Shown here: positions 8,689 to 16,522 of the stretch, in pieces
How the letters are laid out: the number at the start of each line of letters is the position of its first letter
Position numbering within the stretch: position 1 is the first letter of the stretch
Assembly: GCF_016401385.1 (NCBI RefSeq)
Contig: NZ_JAEACF010000001.1
Location: 1,240,001-1,304,000 of the forward strand
DNA length: 64,000 nt
Source: Fictibacillus halophilus
GTDB taxonomy: Bacteria > Bacillota > Bacilli > Bacillales > Fictibacillaceae
Direction: 5' to 3'
Position numbers and translations under genes: made by a program
Notes under the pieces: model-generated
What the model was told of the DNA's origin: nothing
What the model saw: only the letters and a program-made list of their open reading frames with translations
The model's database searches: none

Positions 8689-9420
8689 ATGACCAAAGGT
8701 GTTGATAAACAAATCACACTTGAAAGTGCTTCTGCCTATTTTCATAATGGCATGTCACTAATGGTCGGGGGGTTTGGAGGAGTAGGTGCTCCTCCAACGC
8801 TTGTTAATCTGATTTTAGAAAAGAATATTAACGATATATTTCTTATTAGTAACGATACAGGTTTTCCTTGGATCGGACCCGGAAAGCTGATCACGGAAAA
8901 AAGGGTGAAGAAATTAATCGCCTCTCATATTGGCTCAAATCCTGAAGCAGGTAAACAGATGCAAGAAGGTACGTTAGAAGTGGAATTTGTTCCACAGGGC
9001 ACTCTTGCAGAAAAAATACGAGCTGGTGGTATGGGGCTCGGCGGTATATTAGTTGATGTTGGTCTAGGAACCGTTGTTGAAGCGAACAAAGAAAAAGTCA
9101 CCGTGGAAAACAAAGAATACATGATTGAACCCGCTTTAACGGCTGATGTGGCGATCGTATATGCCAAAAAAGCCGATCGGTATGGAAATCTTATCTATGA
9201 TAAAAGCGCTCGAAATACGAATCCACTCGTCGCTACTGCGGGACAGATAACGATCGCAGAAGTAGAAGAGATCGTACCGGTAGGCTCCCTTGACCCAGAA
9301 GAGATCATCACGCCAGGCGTCTTTATAGACTATATCATTCAGAGTAAAGGAGTGGACTGGAAATGGGTCTGGGAATTGAAACAAGGCACAGGATCGCAAG
9401 AAGAGCAGCCCTCGAAATAA
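8689..9420 (+). CDS. yodS: 3-oxoacid CoA-transferase, subunit A (YodS-like)
   Basis: A 243-residue alpha subunit of a SCOT-type CoA-transferase, with the glycine loop GGFGGVGAPP near residue 25. Together with the next gene it transfers CoA from a donor such as succinyl-CoA or acetyl-CoA to a 3-oxo acid. In this operon the likely acceptor is the oxo acid made by the preceding aminotransferase (inference). It starts 14 bp after that gene behind AAAGAGGTG. Its last 58 bp overlap the beta-subunit gene in another frame, which is long for such a pair. Confidence 0.87.
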   Translation: MTKGVDKQITLESASAYFHNGMSLMVGGFGGVGAPPTLVNLILEKNINDIFLISNDTGFPWIGPGKLITEKRVKKLIASHIGSNPEAGKQMQEGTLEVEFVPQGTLAEKIRAGGMGLGGILVDVGLGTVVEANKEKVTVENKEYMIEPALTADVAIVYAKKADRYGNLIYDKSARNTNPLVATAGQITIAEVEEIVPVGSLDPEEIITPGVFIDYIIQSKGVDWKWVWELKQGTGSQEEQPSK

Positions 9421-10025
9421 GTAATGGAATGATCGTTAATCTTGGCATCGGTATCCCCACTCTTGTTGCAGATTATATTGAAAACGACCTACATATCATG
9501 CTGCACACAGAGAACGGTATCTTAGGCATGGGTGGGTCACCAGAAGCTGGCAGCGAGGATGGCAACTTATCCAACGCAGGCGGATATCCCGTTTCCATCC
9601 AGCCAGGCGCTTCTTACTTTGACAGCGCTACGGCATTTGGAATCATCAGAAAAGGATTGCTTGATGTAACGATACTAGGAGCACTTGAAGTGAGTGAACG
9701 TGGTGACATCGCCAATTGGATCGTACCAGGAAAGCGGGTCCCTGGAATGGGTGGGGCGATCGATCTTGCACAAAAAGCAAAGAAAGTCATCATTTTAATG
9801 AACCACACTGATAAGTATGGAAACCCTAAAATTGTGAGAAGCTGTTCTCTTCCACTTACTGTTAAGGAAGGTGCAGACATGATTATTACAGAGAAAGCCG
9901 TTTTTCATTGTGAAGATGGCAAACTAGTTCTTCGTGAGATCATGAGCCCTTATACGGTAGAGGATGTTATCGAGACAACAGGTGCTCCTATCGTTGTAGA
10001 TGAACACATATCTGTTTTCCAATGA
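9363..10025 (+). CDS. yodR: 3-oxoacid CoA-transferase, subunit B (YodR-like)
   Basis: A 220-residue beta subunit. The catalytic glutamate is in HTENGILGMG, where it forms the covalent glutamyl-CoA intermediate in the SCOT family. NLGIGIPTLV near residue 27 is also typical. The start at ATG 9363 is supported by AAAGGAGTGG at 9345-9354 and by the family-typical MGLGIETRHRIARRAA opening, so the 58-bp overlap with the alpha subunit appears real. A shorter start at 9429 would delete conserved residues. Confidence 0.88.
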   Translation: MGLGIETRHRIARRAALEISNGMIVNLGIGIPTLVADYIENDLHIMLHTENGILGMGGSPEAGSEDGNLSNAGGYPVSIQPGASYFDSATAFGIIRKGLLDVTILGALEVSERGDIANWIVPGKRVPGMGGAIDLAQKAKKVIILMNHTDKYGNPKIVRSCSLPLTVKEGADMIITEKAVFHCEDGKLVLREIMSPYTVEDVIETTGAPIVVDEHISVFQ

Positions 10026-10044
10026 GAAGTTAGGGAGGTAAATC

Positions 10045-11307
10045 ATGTTAGTGAAAGAAAAACTCTCAAACTGGTTGATGAACGAACAAGAAAACGCTAT
10101 ACATTTTTTACAAAAAACGGTTCAAGAAGCGAGTACGACTGGAAATGAAACGGGTGTACAAAAATTAATCGCCACAAAACTTGAGGAAATGGGACTTGAG
10201 GTTGATATGTGGTATCCGGATGGTGAAGAGTTAGCGAAACATCCCAATTTTTGTGCGAGCCGGACAGATTTCAGTACAAGTCCTAATGTTGTTGGAATCT
10301 GGCGAGGAAAAGGAAAGGGGCGTTCCCTTGTTCTTAACGGTCATGTGGATGTCGTCCCAGAAGGTGATCTAAACCAATGGAACGATCATCCTTACAGTGG
10401 AAAAATAATGAATGGGAAACTTTACGGCAGAGGATCAACAGATATGAAGGGTGGAAACCTCTCCCTTTTGCTCGCCATTCAAGCCCTTAAAGAAACAGGG
10501 GTCCAATTACAAGGCGATTTATTTTTTCATAGTGTAATAGAAGAAGAGAGTGGCGGAGCAGGAACGCTCGCTGCGGTTCTACGTGGGTACAAAGCAGACG
10601 CAGCTATAATTCCTGAACCGACAAATATGAAGATCTTTCCTGCACAGCAAGGTTCTATGTGGTTTCGTCTAACGATAAAAGGAAAAGCGGCACATGGTGG
10701 AACTCGCTATGAAGGAGTTAGTGCCATTGAAAAAGCGGTAGTCGTACTAGATGCTATTAAACAATTGGAAACGATCCGAAATGATAGAGTGACAGATCCT
10801 CTATACAAGGATATTCCGATCCCGGTTCCGATCAATGTAGGGAAGATTTCAGGAGGAAACTGGCCATCTTCCGTACCAGATACGGTTGAAATTGAAGGAA
10901 GGATAGGCGTTGCTCCTAACGAAACATTGGAAGAAGTAAAAAAGGAACTTCAGAGCTATCTATCAAAAATATCAGATCCATGGCTAGAAGAGCATAAGAT
11001 TTCCGTAGAATGGTTCGGTGCTCAGTGGCTGCCAGGTTTGATTGAAACGCAACATCCACTGATGAACAAGCTCTCTAAGAATTTTAAAGATGTAGTTGGA
11101 GAGCAACCTATAATCGAAGCGTCACCATGGGGAACAGATGGAGGCTTATTATCTCATGTCGGAGACACTCCGGCGATCGTGTTCGGACCAGGGGTTACTT
11201 CGGTCGCTCATTATCCGAACGAATATATTGAGATTTCAAAGATCATGGAAGCTGCTGAAATCATAGCTTTAACGATCTATGACTGGTGTGGAGGCGAGAA
11301 TGGATGA
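10045..11307 (+). CDS. yodQ: M20 metallopeptidase/deacylase (YodQ; ArgE/DapE-like)
   Basis: A 420-residue two-domain M20 family amidohydrolase. Zinc ligands and the general base are visible: NGHVDVVPEG, GSTDMKGG, EEESGGAG and, near the C terminus, SVAHYPNEY. Family members remove acyl groups from amino acids (ArgE, DapE). In this pathway the natural job would be to remove the acetyl group put on by AblB after the chain has been shortened, for example 4-acetamidobutyrate to 4-aminobutyrate; this is inference. It starts 19 bp after the CoA-transferase and ends in an ATGA overlap with the next gene. Confidence 0.85.
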   Translation: MLVKEKLSNWLMNEQENAIHFLQKTVQEASTTGNETGVQKLIATKLEEMGLEVDMWYPDGEELAKHPNFCASRTDFSTSPNVVGIWRGKGKGRSLVLNGHVDVVPEGDLNQWNDHPYSGKIMNGKLYGRGSTDMKGGNLSLLLAIQALKETGVQLQGDLFFHSVIEEESGGAGTLAAVLRGYKADAAIIPEPTNMKIFPAQQGSMWFRLTIKGKAAHGGTRYEGVSAIEKAVVVLDAIKQLETIRNDRVTDPLYKDIPIPVPINVGKISGGNWPSSVPDTVEIEGRIGVAPNETLEEVKKELQSYLSKISDPWLEEHKISVEWFGAQWLPGLIETQHPLMNKLSKNFKDVVGEQPIIEASPWGTDGGLLSHVGDTPAIVFGPGVTSVAHYPNEYIEISKIMEAAEIIALTIYDWCGGENG

Positions 11308-12611
11308 AGAAATCAGAAGAGCTATTAAAACGGAAAGAATTAAACGTCCCAAGAGGTCCTTTTAATACGGTCTTAAATTTTGTGGATCATGCTAGCGGAA
11401 GTACGATGGTTGATGTTGATGGAAACGAATATATTGATTTTGCTGGAGCGATCGGAACATTAAACGTTGGTCATTGTCCGCCAAGAGTAGTAGAAGCACT
11501 TAAAAACCAAGTTGAAAAATACATTCACCCATGTTTTCACGTGATGATGTATGAACCGTACGTTCAGCTGGCAGAGAAACTGAACGAGATCACACCTGGT
11601 GATCATCATAAGAAAACGTTCTTTTTGAACAGTGGCGCAGAAGCTGTAGAAAACGCTGTTAAAATCGCAAGGAAATATACAGGCAGAAAAGCCATCATCT
11701 CATTTGAACGTGGATTTCACGGTAGAACGTTGCTCGCCATGAGTTTAACAAGCAAAGTAAAGCCATATAAGTTCGAGTTTGGACCTTTTGCGCCAGAAAC
11801 ATATAAGATGCCCTATCCTTATTATTATCGAGAAGATCGTAATGTTGAGGAAACCGATAGAGCAATATTAAAGAAATTTGAAGACTTCTTCTTAGGAGAA
11901 GTTCCACCTGAGGAAATTGCAGCGATCATTTTTGAACCTGTTCAAGGAGAGGGAGGATTCGTTATTCCTTCAAAAACGTTCGTTAGTGGCCTTCGCGAGA
12001 TTTGTGATAAATACAATATCCTGTTAATCGCCGATGAGATACAGACTGGATTCGGCCGTACAGGAAAGATGTTTGCGATGGAACATTTTGATGTTTTACC
12101 AGATCTCATGACGATGTCAAAATCGATAGCTGCTGGACTGCCGATATCAGCAGTAACAGGCAAAGCGGAGATTATGGATGCTCCGGCTCCAGGTGAGATC
12201 GGGGGTACCTATGGCGGAAGTCCATTAGGATGTGTTGCCGCATTAGAGGTCATTTCGATGATAGAAGAAGAAGGGTTGTTAACGAGAGCGAATCAGATTG
12301 GTAAAATAATTACTCAAACCTTTTCAAAATGGAGAGATCAATACGAATTTATCGGTGATGTCAGAGGTATAGGAGCCATGTGTGCACTTGAGATCGTCAA
12401 AGATAAAGTGACGAAAACGCCTGACCCTGACAGAGCGAAGAAAATCATTTCACTTTGTAACCAAAATGGTGTCGCCATTATGGGAGCTGGCCTCTACAGT
12501 AACGTGATCCGTATTCTGTCTCCACTCGTAATCTCTGATGAACAGCTTCTTAAAGGTTTGAACGTGATTGAGAAGCAGCTCACGAAGGTAAGTGAAATGG
12601 TATCGTCATAA
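11304..12611 (+). CDS. Class III aminotransferase, 4-aminobutyrate aminotransferase-like
   Basis: A 435-residue GabT-like aminotransferase. The PLP lysine is Lys273 in TMSKSIAAGLP, with LLIADEIQTGFGRTG before it and LNSGAEAVENAVKIAR binding the phosphate. The ATG at 11304 overlaps the stop of the M20 gene (ATGA), with GGAGGCGA at 11290-11297, so translation is coupled. The known B. subtilis yod cluster has one aminotransferase; this second one is extra. GabT-type sequence plus its place after the deacylase suggest it converts 4-aminobutyrate to succinate semialdehyde. Other omega-amino acids are possible. Confidence 0.87.
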   Translation: MKKSEELLKRKELNVPRGPFNTVLNFVDHASGSTMVDVDGNEYIDFAGAIGTLNVGHCPPRVVEALKNQVEKYIHPCFHVMMYEPYVQLAEKLNEITPGDHHKKTFFLNSGAEAVENAVKIARKYTGRKAIISFERGFHGRTLLAMSLTSKVKPYKFEFGPFAPETYKMPYPYYYREDRNVEETDRAILKKFEDFFLGEVPPEEIAAIIFEPVQGEGGFVIPSKTFVSGLREICDKYNILLIADEIQTGFGRTGKMFAMEHFDVLPDLMTMSKSIAAGLPISAVTGKAEIMDAPAPGEIGGTYGGSPLGCVAALEVISMIEEEGLLTRANQIGKIITQTFSKWRDQYEFIGDVRGIGAMCALEIVKDKVTKTPDPDRAKKIISLCNQNGVAIMGAGLYSNVIRILSPLVISDEQLLKGLNVIEKQLTKVSEMVSS

Positions 12612-12620
12612 GTATTTATT

Positions 12621-12655
12621 GTAACCTCGTCTCTTCAGACGAGGTTACTTTATTA
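12621..12655 (+). terminator. Rho-independent terminator of the beta-lysine operon
   Basis: A perfect 12-bp stem, GTAACCTCGTCT/AGACGAGGTTAC, with a CTTC tetraloop is followed by TTTATTA. Confidence 0.92.
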
Positions 12656-12711
12656 TATCAAGGATTTTTTCAAATTAATGGAAATAAACGGAATGAAAAT
12701 TCGGAAAATTA

Positions 12712-12720
12712 TGCTAATAT
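12712..12720 (+). promoter_or_regulatory. Extended -10 promoter before the paralogous pair
   Basis: TGCTAATAT fits an extended sigma-A -10 (TGnTAnnnT type). No clear -35 lies 17 bp upstream. The predicted transcription start near 12727 argues against the in-frame ATG codons at 12719 and 12722 as the start of the next gene. Confidence 0.45.
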
Positions 12721-12751
12721 GATGGTAGTGATGTTAAAGGGGCTGTATGAC

Positions 12752-14206
12752 TTGCAAATCATAAAAAAATTGCTGATCGGTTCTGTCTTAATTGGTGGAT
12801 TTGTTGTTTATACACAGTACGAAAAAAGTGCTGAACCAACTTGGACTGTAAATTCGGAACAATTTTCGGTTGTAAACTCATTAAAAGATGGAATGAAAAG
12901 AGAATATATCAAGTTCGATGAATTAGAGCTGATAGATAAATACGGATTTCTTAAAGAAATAAACAAGACAGTGACGCTAAAAGAATCGTATCGAACGTTA
13001 AAGATTGAAAAGATTTGGAACATGAATGGCCGCATGTATCTTTTATATAGTGTGGACGTTAAAGAAAGAGATAAAGACGAGTATCATATCCCACGGCTCT
13101 CTGTTAAAAACATGCAGTTTCAAACAAAAGAGGGTAAGGAGCTCGTTCTCAAGGCTGGTGAAGAGATGGGTCAACCAGGTACAAGAGACGAAGGGTTCGT
13201 TTATAAGCACCGTTTGTACCGTTCCATGATGCTGATGCCCGGTATGTTTGATTCTTCAGAGAACGATTGGTCGATCGTATCAAAAGCTAATATCGTTCGG
13301 CTACAGGACCTAACCATTTCTTCTAAGAACCATGGGGTAGATTCGATCGAGGATATAGCGTTAACGGTACCTTCTGAAGATCCTTATACAAAAGTATTGA
13401 AAAGTGAACCGATCAATCAAACGTTTACATATGGAGATAACCAAAAAGTTAAGATCAAATCTATTGATGCTTTACTTTACGAACAGAGACTAAGCGTAGA
13501 AATCCCAAATGATAAAAGTTTAATCGGATTTGCTAGCAAAGAAAATAAATTACAAGACCAACCTTTGACATATGGGATTCTCGGGACTAATAAAAATGGG
13601 TTTTACGTTCCCATCTATGATATGACAGGCGATGTTAACAATAAAAAAGAAAGGTCTGTCACTTTTACTTCTTCTGTACACAAAGATCCTCGTTCTTTCT
13701 CATGGAAAATTCCAAAGAACGATATACAAACGTTTCTATCGAATACAGATCAGCCGGTATTAAAGAACCAAGAAATTTTAAAGATAGGGAATACGATTAT
13801 ACGATATGAAGGCATGACCATGTTTGAGGGAAGCCCCAGGATAAAATTGAGCATATTCACTGATTCGAGTCAGCATTTACATCACCTGCGCCTGATTCCT
13901 GATCATTATTATAGTGATGCCGAAGTATCTGACGATTACGAACGGGTTTATAAAAACAATATCATCTCAATCTCAGACGAGAATAAAACGAGAATGGATA
14001 ACTTTGAAGTACATAGTTCAGAAAATGAAAAAAAAGCCACCTACTATATAACGTTCTATAACAAGAAAGAGATGGAAAATGGTGAGATGAAACCTATTAT
14101 GATTCCTGAGAGTGAATTAACGCTTACTTTATCAAATCTTTCTTATTTAAAGCCTCTTAAAAATCCGGTGGACATTATATATAAGAACATCATGATCATG
14201 AACTGA
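12752..14206 (+). CDS. Membrane-anchored protein of unknown function, paralogue 1
   Basis: I do not recognise this protein. It is about 484 residues with one N-terminal transmembrane anchor (about residues 6-22, KLLIGSVLIGGFVVYTQY) and a large polar region, so the bulk probably faces outside. Right after the anchor it shares YTQYEKSAEPTW with the next gene; further on both have ERDK..IPRLSV and VYKH(R/K)LYRSMM. No enzyme motif or cysteine pair is visible. I prefer TTG 12752 because AAAGGGG lies nine bases upstream and the result lines up with the paralogue; ATG 12719 gives 495 residues. A 35-bp gap and shared direction suggest one operon. Confidence 0.75.
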   Translation: MQIIKKLLIGSVLIGGFVVYTQYEKSAEPTWTVNSEQFSVVNSLKDGMKREYIKFDELELIDKYGFLKEINKTVTLKESYRTLKIEKIWNMNGRMYLLYSVDVKERDKDEYHIPRLSVKNMQFQTKEGKELVLKAGEEMGQPGTRDEGFVYKHRLYRSMMLMPGMFDSSENDWSIVSKANIVRLQDLTISSKNHGVDSIEDIALTVPSEDPYTKVLKSEPINQTFTYGDNQKVKIKSIDALLYEQRLSVEIPNDKSLIGFASKENKLQDQPLTYGILGTNKNGFYVPIYDMTGDVNNKKERSVTFTSSVHKDPRSFSWKIPKNDIQTFLSNTDQPVLKNQEILKIGNTIIRYEGMTMFEGSPRIKLSIFTDSSQHLHHLRLIPDHYYSDAEVSDDYERVYKNNIISISDENKTRMDNFEVHSSENEKKATYYITFYNKKEMENGEMKPIMIPESELTLTLSNLSYLKPLKNPVDIIYKNIMIMN

Positions 14207-14241
14207 TCAAACGATGAAAGTGGTAAAGGAGACAGGTTACT

Positions 14242-15678
14242 TTGAGCACCAAGCGGAATAAGATCATTATTGGCCTTTTGCTGTTAGTTGGATTTGTATT
14301 ATACACGCAATACGAAAAAAGCGCTGAGCCAACGTGGCAAGTTAACGATGAAAATTTTGTTGTGATGAAAGACTGGGAAGAATTAATGGATGCGGAGAAA
14401 TCAAAATTCAGCGATCTTAAGTTTGCTGATCACTTCAAGTTATTAAAAAACAGTCAGATTTCTATACCGTTAGCCGATAATCAACGGAAGTTTCAGGTAG
14501 AAAGAACCTATAACTTCGGACAACAGCTGTATATTCTCTACAGTGTAGACTTGTTAGAACGAGATAAAGTAGAGAGTGATATTCCTCGGTTATCGGTCGA
14601 TCAAGTAGAGATTACGTCTAAAAAGGGGAAAACTTTTACATATCCAATAGGTATGTATGAAGGCGAAGGGGCGATCGGTGGTGTTGTGTACAAACATAAA
14701 TTGTACCGGTCTATGATGATACATGCGCAATACGATAACATTGAAACGGAAGAAGAATGGAAGGAGGTCTTTAGCAGTGAGACGCTAAAGCTCGTTAACC
14801 CAACATTCACTTCGAACAAAGGAAAGACGAAAATCGATAACTTAACTTTTAAAGTCAAGCCTCATAATGTCTTTGAAGTACCGCCTGTTCTGGCTACAGA
14901 GACGATTGACAAATCCTTAGAGCTTTTCAATGACAAAAAGATTCATTTAAATGAGTTCGAAGTTTATCAAATGGGATCTAGAATCAAGTTGGATTCAAAG
15001 GTTGCTATGGATCTTGTTTCTTTATGGGGGACGATTGAAAATAATAATGATCAGAGTCATTTCACATTAAATACTGATATCTCAGGAAATGAAGAATCAG
15101 GCTACTATTTGGAAACATACTCCGCTTTAGATGAACTTCTAAATATGAACGCTTCAGATCATTTGAAATTGTCGTTTTCACACTCCATTCATAGAACGGA
15201 CAAATCTTATTCGTTTTCAGTATCTAAACAAGATTTAGAGCAATTTGCGAGCAATCCTGAAAAAGATATTAAAAGGAATGAAGTAATCGCTGACGACACT
15301 GATTTTAAAGTTATTTACAAAGGGATCGAAAATGATGTTTCAAACGTTGAAAAAGGAATTCGGTTTTCTATTGATAACAAAGTAGAAAATGTAGGACAAG
15401 AAGACTATTTTCATTTTCAACCAAACTATAATGAGGATGAGGTTCAACAAGAAGAACGTTTTATGAATAACCTCGTTATGATCAAAAATTCAACAGGAAA
15501 AACACTGCAAAATTTCGATGTGATGCAAACATACGACAGTGAACAGTCTGGTTTTTTATTATTCTTTCACGAAGGACTTCCTAACGATGATCTCACCATC
15601 ACACTATCAAAATTAACAAAAATCTATCCTCTAAAAGAAAAGATAGAAGTTCCTTTGAAACTTCCTACAGCCAAATGA
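14242..15678 (+). CDS. Membrane-anchored protein of unknown function, paralogue 2
   Basis: 478 residues, a tandem paralogue of the preceding gene with the same plan: short basic start, one transmembrane helix (about residues 8-21), the shared YTQYEKSAEPTW stretch, then about 440 polar residues rich in predicted beta structure. Identity is high at the anchor and around residues 90-160 and low elsewhere, so the duplication looks old. TTG 14242 follows AAAGGAG at 14225-14231. No function can be assigned. Extracellular sensing, cell-wall binding or protease inhibition would all fit, and none is supported by a motif. Confidence 0.78.
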   Translation: MSTKRNKIIIGLLLLVGFVLYTQYEKSAEPTWQVNDENFVVMKDWEELMDAEKSKFSDLKFADHFKLLKNSQISIPLADNQRKFQVERTYNFGQQLYILYSVDLLERDKVESDIPRLSVDQVEITSKKGKTFTYPIGMYEGEGAIGGVVYKHKLYRSMMIHAQYDNIETEEEWKEVFSSETLKLVNPTFTSNKGKTKIDNLTFKVKPHNVFEVPPVLATETIDKSLELFNDKKIHLNEFEVYQMGSRIKLDSKVAMDLVSLWGTIENNNDQSHFTLNTDISGNEESGYYLETYSALDELLNMNASDHLKLSFSHSIHRTDKSYSFSVSKQDLEQFASNPEKDIKRNEVIADDTDFKVIYKGIENDVSNVEKGIRFSIDNKVENVGQEDYFHFQPNYNEDEVQQEERFMNNLVMIKNSTGKTLQNFDVMQTYDSEQSGFLLFFHEGLPNDDLTITLSKLTKIYPLKEKIEVPLKLPTAK

Positions 15679-15688
15679 TAAATCGTAG

Positions 15689-15728
15689 AAAAAGACTGCC
15701 GAAAATTTTTAGCGGCAGTCTTTTTTTC
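15689..15728. terminator. Bidirectional rho-independent terminator
   Basis: The stem AAAAGACTGCCG/CGGCAGTCTTTT is flanked by A on the left and T on the right, so it can serve both the paralogue pair on the plus strand and the zinc-ribbon gene on the minus strand. Confidence 0.88.
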
Positions 15729-15979
15729 TATGCTCTAGGATTGCTTTGAGCACGTTTGATATACATCTCTTCTTCTCCAACAATTCCACATGCTCCGCAC
15801 TGAATCAATCGTTCTGAGCCTTTGTACGGGAGATGGAACATATCTAACTCACCATCTTCATACTGTTGAACAACATCACCAGTTGATGGATCTAGCTTAA
15901 CAGCTACAGGATTTTGTTCGATCACGTTAAAACGCGTTCTGTTCGTCTTGCAGTTTGGACATAAATAAGGATTTGCCAT
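15728..15979 (-). CDS. Small zinc-ribbon protein
   Basis: An 83-residue protein with an N-terminal CPNC and a later CGAC pair, the four cysteines of a zinc ribbon. Between them is an acidic stretch around EDGELDMFHLP. I recognise it only as a conserved Bacillaceae hypothetical. The ribosome site AAAGGAGGG lies seven bases before the ATG on the minus strand. It is convergent with the paralogue pair and divergent from the SASP-like gene. A role in nucleic-acid or protein binding is possible but not shown. Confidence 0.75.
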   Translation of the reverse strand: MANPYLCPNCKTNRTRFNVIEQNPVAVKLDPSTGDVVQQYEDGELDMFHLPYKGSERLIQCGACGIVGEEEMYIKRAQSNPRA

Positions 15980-16085
15980 TTATCGAAACCCTCCTTTTTA
16001 GTCTTAAGTTAACCAATCAAGGAAAAATTATGTAAGTTATAATTTTATTTCATTTAGCCATAGTAAGAAAAAGGAGGGATACGAT

Positions 16086-16226
16086 ATGGGTAAACAGAAA
16101 AAAGCTAATGCTAATGCACAGCGCAATAACAACGTGAAAGAAAATGGTGCAGAAAACCAAACCGAATTTGCGTCTTATGCAGAGATGGAAGTTGAAAAGA
16201 TGCATCACGGCAAAAAAACAAAATGA
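16086..16226 (+). CDS. Short gamma-type SASP-like protein
   Basis: A 46-residue, very basic, Asn/Lys-rich peptide starting MGKQKKANANAQ. It carries TEFAS, the core of the site cut by the germination protease GPR in gamma-type small acid-soluble spore proteins (SspE has TEFASET). Only one such segment is present, where SspE usually has two or more. AAAAAGGAGGG precedes the ATG. CATAGTA about 30 bp upstream is near the sigma-G -10 consensus, with a poor -35. Spore function is inference from the motif and composition. Confidence 0.6.
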   Translation: MGKQKKANANAQRNNNVKENGAENQTEFASYAEMEVEKMHHGKKTK

Positions 16227-16227
16227 T

Positions 16228-16256
16228 TTTACTTCTTAAGTAACTGGTAGTATAAT
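16228..16256 (+). promoter_or_regulatory. Sigma-A promoter of the 6S-type RNA
   Basis: TTTACT (16228-16233), a 17-bp spacer and a perfect TATAAT (16251-16256) place the transcription start near 16262, at the 5' end of the folded RNA. Confidence 0.8.
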
Positions 16257-16260
16257 AAAA

Positions 16261-16440
16261 ATCTGCGATGTTCGTGGCTTTTCCATGTCTTTAACCTATG
16301 TGCTAATGACGGGAATCCAATATGATCTGTCAGACAGCCAAGCCTTGCATTCGACTTGGAAGGCTGTAACGGCAGCTGCGGATACCCACCTGAGAGATCA
16401 GGTTCCAAAGGCATATAAAGTCACGGCAGAGCGGATTTTA
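16261..16440 (+). ncRNA. ssrS: 6S RNA (ssrS/bsr type)
   Basis: About 180 bases of structured RNA with its own promoter and terminator. The ends close on each other (ATCTGCGATGTTCGTG near the 5' end; CACGGCAGAGCGGATT near the 3' end). They resemble the closing stem of E. coli 6S RNA, which has GAGATGTTCGC and CGGCATCTCGGAGATT. Inside are an ACAGCC...GGCTGT arm and an ACCTGAgagaTCAGGT hairpin, separated by unpaired stretches as expected for the open-promoter-like bubble. 6S RNA binds sigma-A RNA polymerase and is itself a template for product RNA. It was identified from remembered 6S features, not a covariance search. No ORF here is credible. Confidence 0.72.
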
Positions 16441-16453
16441 CTTAAACGACAAC

Positions 16454-16490
16454 AAGCGTATTTTACATCACATGTAAAATGCGCTTTTTT
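16454..16490 (+). terminator. Terminator after the 6S-type RNA
   Basis: AAGCGTATTTTACAT pairs with ATGTAAAATGCGCTT around a CAC loop and is followed by TTTT. It separates the RNA from the exonuclease gene. Confidence 0.85.
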
Positions 16491-16522
16491 CATAACATAT
16501 TTCTACCGGGGGATAAAAGAAG

